Below, piece after piece: positions 27,025 to 35,776 of a DNA stretch of 64,000 bases. The notes below the pieces were generated by a model, which was not told the DNA's origin, did no database searches, and saw only the letters and a list, made by a program, of their open reading frames with translations. Source of the DNA: Methanosarcina flavescens. Lineage in GTDB: Archaea > Halobacteriota > Methanosarcinia > Methanosarcinales > Methanosarcinaceae. The stretch's first letter is position 1. Every line of letters starts with the position of its first letter. The stretch lies in the NCBI RefSeq assembly GCF_001304615.2, contig NZ_CP032683.1, positions 1 to 64,000 of the forward strand, in the 5' to 3' direction. The position numbers and the translations under genes were made by a program.

Positions 27025-28083
27025 TTATTTTTTCAAGCCTTTTATCAATTCTGCGATTTCACCCACAAATTCCAGGCCTGCGTTTCTCCCGGTCCCGGAA
27101 TAGATATGCTCCATGCAAGAACCTTTTTTCTTTAATAGAGTTACATCTATACTGGAGCGTAATGACTCCTTGACCTTAGCAGACATTTCTCCCATTCTTG
27201 GTGCAGGGAGTTCGACGCCTTCCGACCTGTCCGCATCAATGTCGAGTATGTATGCCTTACTTTCCAGCCTGATCCGGATATTATCGCGGGTCACATCAAG
27301 CCCGGTGACCTTTGCCCCTGAATACGTCGTAAATCTGTACAATTTTTTCTCATATAAGAAGCCGAAGATGTAACCTGTAAAATAACTGCCGAGCCAGGGT
27401 ATCTTCGCGATCGAACCAGAGAGTGAAATACCTTCCTGATCGAAGTGGTTGGTTTGCATCCATATCCAGGAAGATGGCATTGAAATGCCCCAATCCTTCT
27501 CAATATAGCCCCTGCCGCCCTTGAAATCTGTCCTTATCCCGTCAGCCTCGATAAACCCTTCAATGGTATGATCCATACTCAGTATGCCGTGATAGCATTC
27601 CATCCCCGGCACGAACGCATACCAGCCCATTACCCCAGGGGAGAGCAATTTTACGGGCCAGGGATATATATCTTTGAAATTCATGCGAGCAGTGACAGGG
27701 TCTTCACCATGCATGAGGTTAAGCCTCATCTCGTCAAGGCTGAAAAAAGATCCACCAATAGTAAGCTCGAACTTTTTATCGCTCGCACTAAACTCATTAA
27801 GTGGGTATCTGAAATAACGCATTCGTTGAGCTCTGGCATCCAAGAACATAACAAAAGCATGGGAATTCGAAGGGTTTTCGGGGAGGGAGACGCCTGGAAT
27901 GACAGTATAAGCATGCTTCTCGCTGCGATCTACTATCTTAAAATACCAGCCTTCAAAAAAATTCTTCTTTTTCCTTCGTCCATGAAATATTTCCGGCTTC
28001 CAGGTATTGAGCATCCTATATGGGAGGATGGTCTCGTTTAAAATCATATGCATAATCCTGTTTCGCCCACGTGAAAAAGCCAT
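27025..28083 (-). CDS. Tocopherol cyclase-like family protein
   Basis: 352 aa. Family features are FFEGWYFKIVD near residue 38, HAFVMFLDA, WPVKLLSPGVMGWYAFVPGMECYHGILSMDH (about 140-170) and GGRGYIEKDWGISMPSSWIWMQTNHF (about 190-215). The plant homologue cyclises a phytyl-quinol to tocopherol. Methanogens make methanophenazine and prenylated lipids but no tocopherol, so the archaeal role is unknown; a prenyl-ring cyclisation is an inference. It is the last gene of a three-gene operon, 17 bp behind the unknown 28101 gene and led by a small zinc ribbon. Confidence 0.8.
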   Translation of the reverse strand: MAFSRGRNRIMHMILNETILPYRMLNTWKPEIFHGRRKKKNFFEGWYFKIVDRSEKHAYTVIPGVSLPENPSNSHAFVMFLDARAQRMRYFRYPLNEFSASDKKFELTIGGSFFSLDEMRLNLMHGEDPVTARMNFKDIYPWPVKLLSPGVMGWYAFVPGMECYHGILSMDHTIEGFIEADGIRTDFKGGRGYIEKDWGISMPSSWIWMQTNHFDQEGISLSGSIAKIPWLGSYFTGYIFGFLYEKKLYRFTTYSGAKVTGLDVTRDNIRIRLESKAYILDIDADRSEGVELPAPRMGEMSAKVKESLRSSIDVTLLKKKGSCMEHIYSGTGRNAGLEFVGEIAELIKGLKK

Positions 28084-28100
28084 TGTGAAGGCAAAACCGA

Positions 28101-28586
28101 TTAGATGTCAAAGTTAATCTTCAATACCTCACATTGAGGCAAATTTTCAATATGCACTCCCTCAGGTGTTCCTGTTATCTCAAGCCCGTCAAATTCATTT
28201 GAACCGCATAACACATCCTGATTGGGATGCGTACCTGGTGTGATATTGCAGCTCAAAACAGTCTTTCCACCGGCTGATACCACAATTGGAAGTCTCGGGG
28301 ATGCAGGGTGATTTTTTGGAAGGACTATTAATGGGGACCGGATTTCCCGAACCATGAAGAGCACGCATTTAAGCCCTTTTTCGGTCTTCTCGCCCACAGA
28401 CAGCGCAGAAGCAACAATCAGGTCATGGGGTTCCAGTCCAAGTACAATTTCTTCATTCTCGGTTTCCAGAAAGAACTGTCCGTTCGGACCTGCTTTCACA
28501 ATAGCCACTATTCCTGCCGTGCCGCGCAGGAGAAGCATCTCATTTTCCCTGAGTGAAATGTCTTTAGGAGAAGCCAATTCTTCCAT
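28101..28586 (-). CDS. Uncharacterised beta-rich protein in the tocopherol-cyclase-like operon
   Basis: 161 aa from the ATG at 28586; a TTG at 28601 is an alternative. The sequence alternates short strands: ENEMLLLRGTAGIVAIVKAG, ENEEIVLGLEPHDLIVASALS, RLPIVVSAGGKTVLSCNITPG. No transmembrane helix or enzyme motif is visible. It lies 28 bp after the zinc-ribbon gene and 17 bp before the cyclase-like gene, so all three should be co-transcribed and may act on one substrate. Family not recognised. Confidence 0.6.
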   Translation of the reverse strand: MEELASPKDISLRENEMLLLRGTAGIVAIVKAGPNGQFFLETENEEIVLGLEPHDLIVASALSVGEKTEKGLKCVLFMVREIRSPLIVLPKNHPASPRLPIVVSAGGKTVLSCNITPGTHPNQDVLCGSNEFDGLEITGTPEGVHIENLPQCEVLKINFDI

Positions 28587-28614
28587 ATTAAAAATTAGCA
28601 ACTGAGACTGATGA

Positions 28615-28767
28615 TCAGGATTCTGTTACATTACTGGACTGGCAGGAAGGACACTTCACATTCTTACCAATACCTTTGAACTTATTTCCACAGTCCTTGC
28701 ATTCATAACTTTTAACCGGCAGCTTTCCTTCCATATCGATATCAAATGAGTCTCCAACACTACACAT
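28615..28767 (-). CDS. Small zinc-ribbon protein (50 aa)
   Basis: MCSVGDSFDIDMEGKLPVKS opens the protein. A YECKDCGNKF knuckle, KCPSCQSSNVTES and a stop follow. Two CxxC knuckles 18 residues apart form a classic FmdB/rubredoxin-like zinc ribbon. The ATG at 28767 has an AGGTGA ribosome binding site 5-6 nt upstream, and a TATA box lies ~40 bp further up. It is the first gene of the operon with the 28101 and tocopherol-cyclase-like genes. It could be a metal or electron-transfer accessory, or a regulator of this operon. Confidence 0.72.
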   Translation of the reverse strand: MCSVGDSFDIDMEGKLPVKSYECKDCGNKFKGIGKNVKCPSCQSSNVTES

Positions 28768-28802
28768 GATTGTCACCTAATAATTTCATCAAGGGATCCC
28801 TG

Positions 28803-28813
28803 AATTATATAAC
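28803..28813 (-). promoter_or_regulatory. TATA box for the zinc-ribbon/cyclase operon
   Basis: The minus strand reads GGTTATATAATTC. Transcription would start about 25 bp downstream, near 28783, leaving a short leader that just holds the AGGTGA ribosome binding site before the ATG at 28767. No competing box is seen nearby. Confidence 0.5.
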
Positions 28814-28815
28814 CC

Positions 28816-29147
28816 ACATATTAGTACTCATATTTCTCCAATTAAAACCTTTCCATATCTATTACTCTCTGACACGTATGAATGCGGTTTTCCTATCAGG
28901 GCAACCGTTTCCTCAAACCTGAAAGAACTTAAAAATAGAGCTTACATGCCTGATAAATTTCTTCTTTTAATAAATATTCCATGAGAAGGAAAATCAAAAT
29001 ATAGTGGAATACTCCGCTTTTCAGGTTAATTCGCAAAGTTAATGTTATATTATCAAGCTAAGATTCTAAAAATATTCATACACATACTAAACTTATTTGG
29101 TCCAGTTGTTAAGATATATAATCAAGTTTTTCTAAATATAGAAAATA
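28816..29147. other. Divergent promoter spacer
   Basis: AT-rich spacer between the minus-strand zinc-ribbon operon and the plus-strand PKD gene. No ORF of merit; one short open plus frame at 29042 runs into the PKD gene in another frame. Confidence 0.35.
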
Positions 29148-29864
29148 ATGAAACGAATAGCCATTTTCTTTGTAATAGCTTTACTGGTATTGATGCCATA
29201 TTCTGCAATGGCAAGCGCTCCAAGTGTATCGTGCAAAGGAGGTACATGTAGTAATCTGAAGATTACCAAGGTTAATATAAGCAATGCAGTAAGCAAAACT
29301 GTACCGGCTAAGATTGGGTTCACAGGCTATATATCAGGTCCTGTTAAACTTGTCCAGTATACGGTAATCGATCCGAAAACTGGAAAGGTCGTCGGTTCAA
29401 CAAGCGCCTACTGTTCGAAATGCACGACTAAAGGGATCTGCTCCTGCTCGTGTATAATAAAACAGGCTGGAACCTTTGATGTAAAGATAACTGCATACGG
29501 TTCTGGGAACTGTTGTGTGAGTACGGTTAAAAAGGCAGCCATTACAATAGGATCTGCAAAAGCACCTTCAAATGACCCTGCAAAAGCACCTTCAAATGAC
29601 CCTGCAAAAGCACCTTCAAATGACCCTGCGAAATTCGTTCCAGGTTTCAAATCCGTAGTCTCAGGAAAGAAAGTAACCTTTAAAGACACGACATCAGGTG
29701 TTGAACCTGTAAGATGGGACTGGAACTTCGGTGACGGCTACCGATCAAATGCACAGAATCCGACTCATACATATAAAAAGGCAGGAACTTATACAGTTTG
29801 CTTGACTGTATACGCTAATAATAACAATTACAAACTTGTCTGTAATAAAGTAGTTGTTAAATAA
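29148..29864 (+). CDS. Secreted PKD-domain protein with APSNDPAK linker repeats
   Basis: 238 aa. A signal peptide (1-24, ending AMASA) is followed by a beta-rich domain with many cysteines (CKGGTCSNLKI, YCSKCTTKGICSCSCII, GNCCVS), probably disulfide or metal-stabilised (about 25-138). A linker of three AKAPSNDP repeats follows, then a PKD domain (about 160-238: WDWNFGDGYRSNAQNPTHTY, KKAGTYTV). It should be an extracellular structural or adhesive protein. The PKD part resembles that of the 23907 gene. No membrane anchor. The ribosome binding site is weak. Confidence 0.78.
   Translation: MKRIAIFFVIALLVLMPYSAMASAPSVSCKGGTCSNLKITKVNISNAVSKTVPAKIGFTGYISGPVKLVQYTVIDPKTGKVVGSTSAYCSKCTTKGICSCSCIIKQAGTFDVKITAYGSGNCCVSTVKKAAITIGSAKAPSNDPAKAPSNDPAKAPSNDPAKFVPGFKSVVSGKKVTFKDTTSGVEPVRWDWNFGDGYRSNAQNPTHTYKKAGTYTVCLTVYANNNNYKLVCNKVVVK
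29556..29627 (+). repeat. Perfect 24-bp coding tandem repeat, three units
   Basis: Three identical 24-bp units encode the AKAPSNDP linker of the PKD protein. Perfect identity at DNA level implies recent expansion, and copy number could vary between strains, changing linker length. Confidence 0.85.
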
Positions 29865-29957
29865 TAAGGGAAAACCCCTTCCTATTTTTAATCAAATTTT
29901 GCCTCGCTCATCACAGAACCAGTTCACAGAAACTATTCAGCAAGGTTAACATTTAAG

Positions 29958-30446
29958 TTAATATGAATTTTTCTTTTTCCCTTGCAGGTATGATCTCAAT
30001 TTTACTAAAGTTTCTGTTCCACGCCTGTATAGTGCTTTGATATTTTCCTGGTATACAAAAGCTATCGGCATCAAGAGTAACGGCACAGCTGCCGCTGTTT
30101 TAACCCCTTCCGGAACTGGCAGCGCGGCTATAAGACTCGCTCCGGTAGCCCCATAAAGAGGCACTATAGGAAATAGCATGCCCAGGCCTAATGTTCTTCT
30201 GAAATGTATGCCTAATTTTGCAGCCAGGAAACCATTAGATCCTATGACTACACCAATGCCTATACTTGGCCCAATAGTCTGAAAAGGATTATATGATGGT
30301 CCAATATAGAGTCCTAGATCAACACCAAAAACGGAAACAAGGCCATTGAATTGATTCCTTTCCTGACTAGAGTTTCCCCCAAGACCTGATACAACTATGC
30401 CTATGTCCAATTGCAGAGGCCCTCTTCCTGCTCTCCTCCCATCCAT
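29958..30446 (-). CDS. Uncharacterised glycine-rich membrane protein
   Basis: 162 aa. Glycine-rich amphipathic stretches (GLYIGPSYNPFQTIG, SIGIGVVIGSNGFLAAK) precede two or three hydrophobic helices (LGLGMLFPIVPLYGATGASLIAALPVP and VKTAAAVPLLLMPIAFVY). A basic C-terminal tail LRSYLQGKKKNSY follows. The ATG at 30446 is preceded by GGGGAAG at a long spacing. No family recognised. It is an isolated gene between the PKD gene and the GH130 operon. Confidence 0.5.
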   Translation of the reverse strand: MDGRRAGRGPLQLDIGIVVSGLGGNSSQERNQFNGLVSVFGVDLGLYIGPSYNPFQTIGPSIGIGVVIGSNGFLAAKLGIHFRRTLGLGMLFPIVPLYGATGASLIAALPVPEGVKTAAAVPLLLMPIAFVYQENIKALYRRGTETLVKLRSYLQGKKKNSY

Positions 30447-30695
30447 TATATCATTACTTCCCCAGGTGATAGATTTACTTCTCTTAAGCCAGAAATTACC
30501 TATCTTGCTGTTTTATCAGACGTTTACGACCTTATTTTCAGATTAACACATCCGATAAGTAAACTAACTCCTCGATCAAAAATTCTGAAAGTAACCTTTT
30601 TCAGGATCTTCAAAAATAATCAGAGTGTCTGACTACACATTTCTCTTTCTCATGCCATTAAACTTCTCACTATTTCCTTCAAACCATCTGCAATA

Positions 30696-31658
30696 TTAAT
30701 CAGGACACTGTTCCTCAGGGCATCCGCGGATATACTCCATTATATCTTTCAATTTTGCAGTAGCCAGTGATACCGAAGTATCAGCAGCTCCGTAATAAAT
30801 GCGGAGTTCGTCACCTACCACAACCCATCCGCAGGGAAAAACAACATCGTTGACATCTCCACTGCGTTCGTATGGCTCCTTGGGTCCAAAAACCCAGCCT
30901 TCCGACCTGTGTAGCACTTTGGTGGGATCCTCAAGATCAAGAAGAGCCAGTCCGAGCCGGTAGCTTAATTTCGGGGTCGTCTGGCGTACCCCATGGTACA
31001 TAATTAACCACCCTTCAGGCGTATAGAGGGGCTGCGGCGACAGACCGATCTTGTAAGCATCCCACCATCCGCCTTCCCTGGCATACAGAAGCACATCATG
31101 CCTTTCCCATGATTTCATATCCGGGGAAAAGGAAATCCAGATATTTGCTTTCAAAGTGTGAACGGTAGGCGCAGGTCTGTGCAGCATTGCCCACATCCCG
31201 TTAAATCTTACAGGGAAAACTGCGGCGTCTTTATTATCAGGCGGCATTACGGGTCCTATTCGTTCAAAATTACGGAAATCTTCGGTAAATGCAATCGCTG
31301 GTAAAGGGCCAGAATCTGAAAAAGCCACATATACTATTGCCCACTTTTTCAGTTCATCTATGTAAGTTATGCGCGGATCCTCAACACCGTATATTTCCTC
31401 AGGATAATTTACAGGATCCGGAAAAAAGGTTGGCTTACTATCGATTTCCCATCCATCAATCCCATTCTCACTCGTGGCGACCGTAAAGTGAGAAAATCCC
31501 CTGTGGTCTTCAACCCTGACCAGTAGCAGAATTTTACCATCAACTATCGCGGCTGCAGGATTAAATACTGAATTGGCTCGATAAGGCCAATCTGCAACTG
31601 TAAGTATAGGATTTTTCCTGTGCCGTATAAATAGCTCCCCATGATCTTTCCAGACCAT
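30696..31658 (-). CDS. GH130 family glycosidase/phosphorylase
   Basis: 320 aa five-bladed beta-propeller enzyme. The family block GVEDPRI carries the conserved acid (Asp94). RHRKNPIL near the N-terminus and WDAYKIGLSPQPLYTPEGWLIMYHGV near 200-225 fit GH130. Known members phosphorolyse or hydrolyse beta-1,2- or beta-1,4-mannosides. The start at 31658 has a GGAGG ribosome binding site 7 nt upstream. It lies 50 bp behind the debranching-enzyme gene, so the pair probably works on one storage or surface glycan. The exact linkage cannot be told from sequence alone. Confidence 0.85.
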   Translation of the reverse strand: MVWKDHGELFIRHRKNPILTVADWPYRANSVFNPAAAIVDGKILLLVRVEDHRGFSHFTVATSENGIDGWEIDSKPTFFPDPVNYPEEIYGVEDPRITYIDELKKWAIVYVAFSDSGPLPAIAFTEDFRNFERIGPVMPPDNKDAAVFPVRFNGMWAMLHRPAPTVHTLKANIWISFSPDMKSWERHDVLLYAREGGWWDAYKIGLSPQPLYTPEGWLIMYHGVRQTTPKLSYRLGLALLDLEDPTKVLHRSEGWVFGPKEPYERSGDVNDVVFPCGWVVVGDELRIYYGAADTSVSLATAKLKDIMEYIRGCPEEQCPD

Positions 31659-31708
31659 ATCATTCCTCCATTCCTTTTTCAGATCGTTATTTCAGTAATA
31701 ATTTCTTT

Positions 31709-33688
31709 TTAAGGCTTGATTCCAAGTACATCTTCTACATAAGCTCTTAAAATCTCTGCAATACTCCATGCCTGTGCAATGGTACCTCCTGGAGAGTGCG
31801 GGTAATCTCCATCAAACACCTCAGATATGGTGCCAATGCCTGCGGTTTCGAGATGCTCGTCAAAACCCTCAAGGAGGGTCTTCATGGATTCGATATGGTT
31901 GTTCGAATAGCCGTGAACCTTCAAATAGGCTTTCACATAGGATCCGAGGAGCCAGGGCCAGACCGTCCCGTTATGATAAGCCGTATCCCTGTTAATGGCA
32001 TCCCCGCGGTACTGACCTTTATATAAGGGGTGGTCACATGAAAGGCTTCTTAGCCCGAAGGGTGTAAGAAGATCCTTTTCAACTCTATCCACTATGGCTC
32101 TTTCTTTCTCAGGGGAAAGCATGGTATAGGGAAGTGACACAACAAAAATTTGATTCGGTCGGATTGCAGGGTCTTTAGCCTCATTTCCTGCTTCGTCCCA
32201 GTATATAAGGTCAAAGAGGCAGTTAGTCTCAGGGTTCCAGAAAGCATTCTCAAAGTTTGAGACTACCCCAGCTGCGAGATTCTCGTATTTGGAGACATCT
32301 TCGCCAAGGAGAGTGCCCAGGTAGGAAGTTGTCTTCAGGGCATTGTACCAGAGAGCGTTCACCTCACAGGCTTTACCTGCTCTTGGGGTCACCGCCCATT
32401 CCCCGATTTTTGCATCCATCCAGGTCAGTTGAGGTCCCTGCCGAATAAGGTAATCAGAATCCATGCCTATTCCAAAATCTGTGCCACTAGAATAACAGGC
32501 TATAATCTCCTCTACGGAATCCCAGACATCAGAGAGGAAAAGGAAATCCTGCGTATAAGCAAAATACTGGTCCAGGGCATGAATAAACCAGAGAGAAGCA
32601 TCCACTGTATTGTAAACTGGATCTCCTCCGAAAGCCGGGAAAGTATTGGGAATCAGGCCTCTCCGGCAGTATCTGGCAAAATTGATAAGAGTGGACCTTG
32701 CCTCCTCGAAGCGGTAGGGAATTAAAAGCAAGCCGGGCAAGGAAATCATGGCATCTCTCCCCCAGTCCGAATACCAGTGATATCCTGCAATCACGGTATT
32801 TTCACCTGTAACACGGTTTTTTACCACAAAAGTGTCGGTTGCCTTGAGAAGCTTGAGAGCGAAGGGATCTTTAATCTTCGAGTCGAGTACCAGAAGGTTC
32901 TGCCGGTTTGCTTCCCTTAAGTAGAGTTTATCAACCTTCTCAAGTGTTAGAGAAGAAATATCTCCTGTCGAAGCTGCTATAAAAAAACGGGAAGTTCCCT
33001 TTTCGAGCTTGCTCTCAAAATAACCAGGATTGAAATTATCTTCCTGGAAATTAAGCCCACGTCTTTTCTCAGTGTCATACTCCAGGTTATAGTACCATAC
33101 TGGCTCGGGATGATACTGGAGATTGGACGAAATCGAGAAAGTGAAACCAGTAGAGCTTGCAAGATGTACTCCCGTAGGTCCGGGTCTTTGGAAGAAAGAA
33201 AGGTATCCTGAACGGGCAGTAAGGTTAAAATCTCTTGAGCTTACCAGAGGAAAGATTCTGAGTAAAGCCCCTTCTCTTTGAGATGTAATATCATAGACAA
33301 CAAAAGTAGTATTACTATTATGGACCATGAAAACTTTTTTCTTTACAGTAAAATCTCCGGCCTGGTAAACCCAGAGAGGAAATGGGTTACGATTAAACTC
33401 AACTAGATGTTTGAAACCCTCAGGGAAAATTTTTTCGGGGTACTTATGGACCGCGAGCTGATAAAGTTCTCCATTAATGGAAATTTCCTCATCAAGGGAA
33501 GAAAGTATTAAAAGTCTCCCAGGAGAATTCTCTGGAGTTGCTACAAGCAACCCGTGGTAAGTTCTTGTCGCTGCTCCGATAATTGTGGAGGAAGCGTATC
33601 CTCCAAGCCCGTTTCCTATGATCCATTCCCTTTTTGTTCCCTCTTCGTATGTTGAGAGAAAATCTATTCCAAACCTGCCCCCATTCAT
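31709..33688 (-). CDS. Glycogen debranching enzyme-like protein (amylo-alpha-1,6-glucosidase, GH133)
   Basis: 659 aa. The N-terminal domain begins REWIIGNGLGGYASSTIIGAATRTYHGLLVAT, the hallmark of the archaeal/bacterial GDE N-terminal region. A C-terminal (alpha/alpha)6 barrel holds AGYHWYSDWGRDAMISLPGL (about 315-335), NTVDASLWFIHALDQY, DAKIGEWAVTPRAGKACEVNALW and NGTVWPWLLG. It removes alpha-1,6 branch glucose units from glycogen in the cytoplasm. It is the first gene of an operon with the GH130 enzyme. The start at 33688 has little ribosome-binding signal, so a leaderless transcript is possible. Confidence 0.85.
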   Translation of the reverse strand: MNGGRFGIDFLSTYEEGTKREWIIGNGLGGYASSTIIGAATRTYHGLLVATPENSPGRLLILSSLDEEISINGELYQLAVHKYPEKIFPEGFKHLVEFNRNPFPLWVYQAGDFTVKKKVFMVHNSNTTFVVYDITSQREGALLRIFPLVSSRDFNLTARSGYLSFFQRPGPTGVHLASSTGFTFSISSNLQYHPEPVWYYNLEYDTEKRRGLNFQEDNFNPGYFESKLEKGTSRFFIAASTGDISSLTLEKVDKLYLREANRQNLLVLDSKIKDPFALKLLKATDTFVVKNRVTGENTVIAGYHWYSDWGRDAMISLPGLLLIPYRFEEARSTLINFARYCRRGLIPNTFPAFGGDPVYNTVDASLWFIHALDQYFAYTQDFLFLSDVWDSVEEIIACYSSGTDFGIGMDSDYLIRQGPQLTWMDAKIGEWAVTPRAGKACEVNALWYNALKTTSYLGTLLGEDVSKYENLAAGVVSNFENAFWNPETNCLFDLIYWDEAGNEAKDPAIRPNQIFVVSLPYTMLSPEKERAIVDRVEKDLLTPFGLRSLSCDHPLYKGQYRGDAINRDTAYHNGTVWPWLLGSYVKAYLKVHGYSNNHIESMKTLLEGFDEHLETAGIGTISEVFDGDYPHSPGGTIAQAWSIAEILRAYVEDVLGIKP

Positions 33689-34348
33689 ATATATTTGATT
33701 AGTGTTGATTTATTAAATACCTGTACGTTTAGAAAAAAAGCAATTACTACTGAAGTTACTCACCTATCTTCATCTATGCATTACGCTGTCTGAAACATTT
33801 GATCCTCAATTCCTGTGGTGGTTTTGCTGCCTCAACCGCCTGCAAATCGAAACGAACCTTGGGTGACATTCCTGTGAGAGTTCGCAGATAGGAGTTCTAC
33901 CCTGTTTGCTTATGTTTTTCAAAAACGTTCTGATCGTTGGCTTGAGCAGGAGCCTATCCGAAGAATACTTTTTCGAACCAGATTATTATTTAGGGAATAT
34001 TACTGAAACACCTCTTATCGAGCTTGTCGCCTCCGAGAAACAGTTAAAAAGAGTCACAGCCAGACAGTTTGCTGCCCCATTCGCTTTTATAATAATAAAT
34101 ACATAAAAGAATAATTATATTTAAACATTATCAAGCACCGATGCACTTGCAAAGGGGATATGCTCGAATCGATTAGGGGAGTTATCAGTCTGGCGTGATA
34201 GAGAACAAATTACAGTGCCTGGAATGCTGCACTTTCTCATGCTGGAAACCAAAATGTAACCGTCTTCCTGTATTCTAAAATAGAATTCCTAAACCGCCTT
34301 TTTAACGGAAAATCTCGAGATTACAATAATAGGTAAGGAGTGATCTTT
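33689..34348. other. Spacer holding an anSME relic and a recurring promoter element
   Basis: 660 bp between the divergent debranching-enzyme and LURP-one genes. It contains a decayed sulfatase-maturase fragment (about 33955-34040) and ACATAAAAGAATAATTATAT (34101-34120), which recurs upstream of the 45829 gene. The remainder shows no gene. Confidence 0.6.
33955..34040 (+). pseudogene. Relic of an anaerobic sulfatase-maturating enzyme gene
   Basis: The plus frame reads FFEPDYYLGNITETPLIELV followed by ASEKQ. It matches the SPASM-domain stretch of the intact maturase at 40693 (FVEPDYLLGNIMEKEISELA, ASEKQ). Only this ~25-residue block is left. The radical SAM core with CxxxCxxC and the C-terminal cysteines are gone. 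It lies upstream of a LURP-one gene, as the intact maturase cluster does, so it marks a decayed duplicate of the cassette. Confidence 0.75.
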
Positions 34349-34873
34349 GTGAAATTATTTGGGGGTCGCGAGGATAATCAAGAAGCGAAAGGACACGTCT
34401 ATAGAATGAATGAGAAACTCATTTCCATCGGAGATGACTACTGGATAGAAGATGAAACTGGAGAGCGAGCTTTCTATGTTGATGGAAAGGTTCTCCGAAT
34501 TCGCAACACCCTGATTTTCAAAGACCTGCGAGGAAATGACTTATATAAAATTACAGAAAAACTGCTCCGTATCAGGGATACTATGGAAATCAAAAGGGCA
34601 GATGACAGCCTGGCTGCAACAGTCAAAAAAGATCTCATTAATATTCTGCGGGATAAGTGGAAAGTTGAAATTTCTGATGGACCAGATATGGAAATTCATG
34701 GCAACATTCTGGATCACGAATATGAGATTGAGTCTGAAGGAAGGAAAATTGCAGAAGTCTCAAAAAAGTGGTTCCGCCTACGGGATACCTATGGAGTTAA
34801 GATTGAGCCCGGGCAGGATAATGCACTCGTCTTGGCGATTGCGGCTGCACTTGACCAGATGGCACATGATTGA
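34349..34873 (+). CDS. LURP-one-related (tubby-like fold) protein, copy 1
   Basis: 174 aa from the GTG at 34349, placed 8 nt after an AAGGAG ribosome binding site; an upstream in-frame GTG lies inside that site. The LURP1-like pattern of repeated strands is clear: YRMNEKLISIGDDYWIEDE, AFYVDGKVLRIRNTLIF, YKITEKLLRIRDTMEI, then DHEYEIESEGRKIAEVSKKWF and RDTYGVKI. The fold is a 12-stranded barrel around a helix, related to phospholipid scramblases and Tubby, and may bind membrane lipid. A close paralog is at 44707. It is probably co-transcribed with the transporter 19 bp downstream. Confidence 0.85.
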   Translation: MKLFGGREDNQEAKGHVYRMNEKLISIGDDYWIEDETGERAFYVDGKVLRIRNTLIFKDLRGNDLYKITEKLLRIRDTMEIKRADDSLAATVKKDLINILRDKWKVEISDGPDMEIHGNILDHEYEIESEGRKIAEVSKKWFRLRDTYGVKIEPGQDNALVLAIAAALDQMAHD

Positions 34874-34891
34874 TAAAAAGGGGTTAGAAAC

Positions 34892-35776
34892 GTGGTTGAA
34901 ATTGAAGCTTTTACAAGCCTTTTCCAAACCACTGGTTATATTGCTGCAATAGTCTTTGTGCTGGCAAGCACATTTTCAGCTGGAATTTCTCTTACGATTC
35001 AGCAGATTCTTGATCCATTGCATAACATAAAGCTGGTACTTCTCGCGCTTGTAGCAAATTTTATATTTGTACCTGCGCTTGCACTGGTCTTGCTGTACGT
35101 ATTCTCACTTCCACGACCACTGGCAATCGGACTTTTTATTCTCGGTACCGTTGCAGGGTCTCCTTTCGTCCTGAAGCTCACGCAGGCAGCCAGAGGAGAT
35201 GTTGCTCTTGCAGCAGGGCTGATGATACTCCTGATGGTTGTAACAGTTATTTATTTGCCTGTCGTTCTCCCGATATTTTTCCCCGGAATCGAGGCAAGTG
35301 CCTGGGATCTTATTAGATCTACGGCTGAGATAATACTTATCCCGCTGGCGCTTGGTCTACTGGTCCGTACCAGGTATGAAGAACTGGCAGAGGAACTGCG
35401 CCCTTTTATTAATGAAGTGAGTAACCTTGCCTTCCTCGTTCTGATCATATCCTACATCCTAGCTTACTTACCTTCCATGCTGCGTATTATCACTGAAACC
35501 TATACACTCTTTGCCGGGGTTATACTTACAATTGGGTCATATGCACTTGGCTATTTTCTGGGAGATCCTGATAGATCACACAAGCAGGCGTTAGGCTTCG
35601 GAACTGCCCAGCGTAATATCTCGGTAGCACTGGCAATTGCAGGTTTAAATTTCGGAGATCCTTATGTTACAATCATGATCTTTTTCATATCAATTGTTGC
35701 TGTTATATTGCTGATGTTTTTTGCACAGGAAATTGGTTATCATCACAAAAAGGGAGAAGAAGCTCACCTGGGATGA
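34892..35776 (+). CDS. Bile acid:sodium symporter (BASS) family transporter
   Basis: 294 aa with about nine or ten transmembrane helices. Family markers are LALVANFIFVPALALVLLYVF, GTVAGSPFVLKLTQAARGDVALA (about 90-112) and LGFGTAQRNISVALAIAG (about 237-255), the unwound-helix region that forms the Na+ and substrate site. BASS proteins import organic anions such as sulfated steroids or pyruvate, or export organic acids. Next to a sulfatase cassette, transport of a sulfated organic anion is an attractive inference. The GTG start at 34892 has GGGG upstream, and the gap to the LURP-one gene is 18 bp. Confidence 0.8.
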   Translation: MVEIEAFTSLFQTTGYIAAIVFVLASTFSAGISLTIQQILDPLHNIKLVLLALVANFIFVPALALVLLYVFSLPRPLAIGLFILGTVAGSPFVLKLTQAARGDVALAAGLMILLMVVTVIYLPVVLPIFFPGIEASAWDLIRSTAEIILIPLALGLLVRTRYEELAEELRPFINEVSNLAFLVLIISYILAYLPSMLRIITETYTLFAGVILTIGSYALGYFLGDPDRSHKQALGFGTAQRNISVALAIAGLNFGDPYVTIMIFFISIVAVILLMFFAQEIGYHHKKGEEAHLG

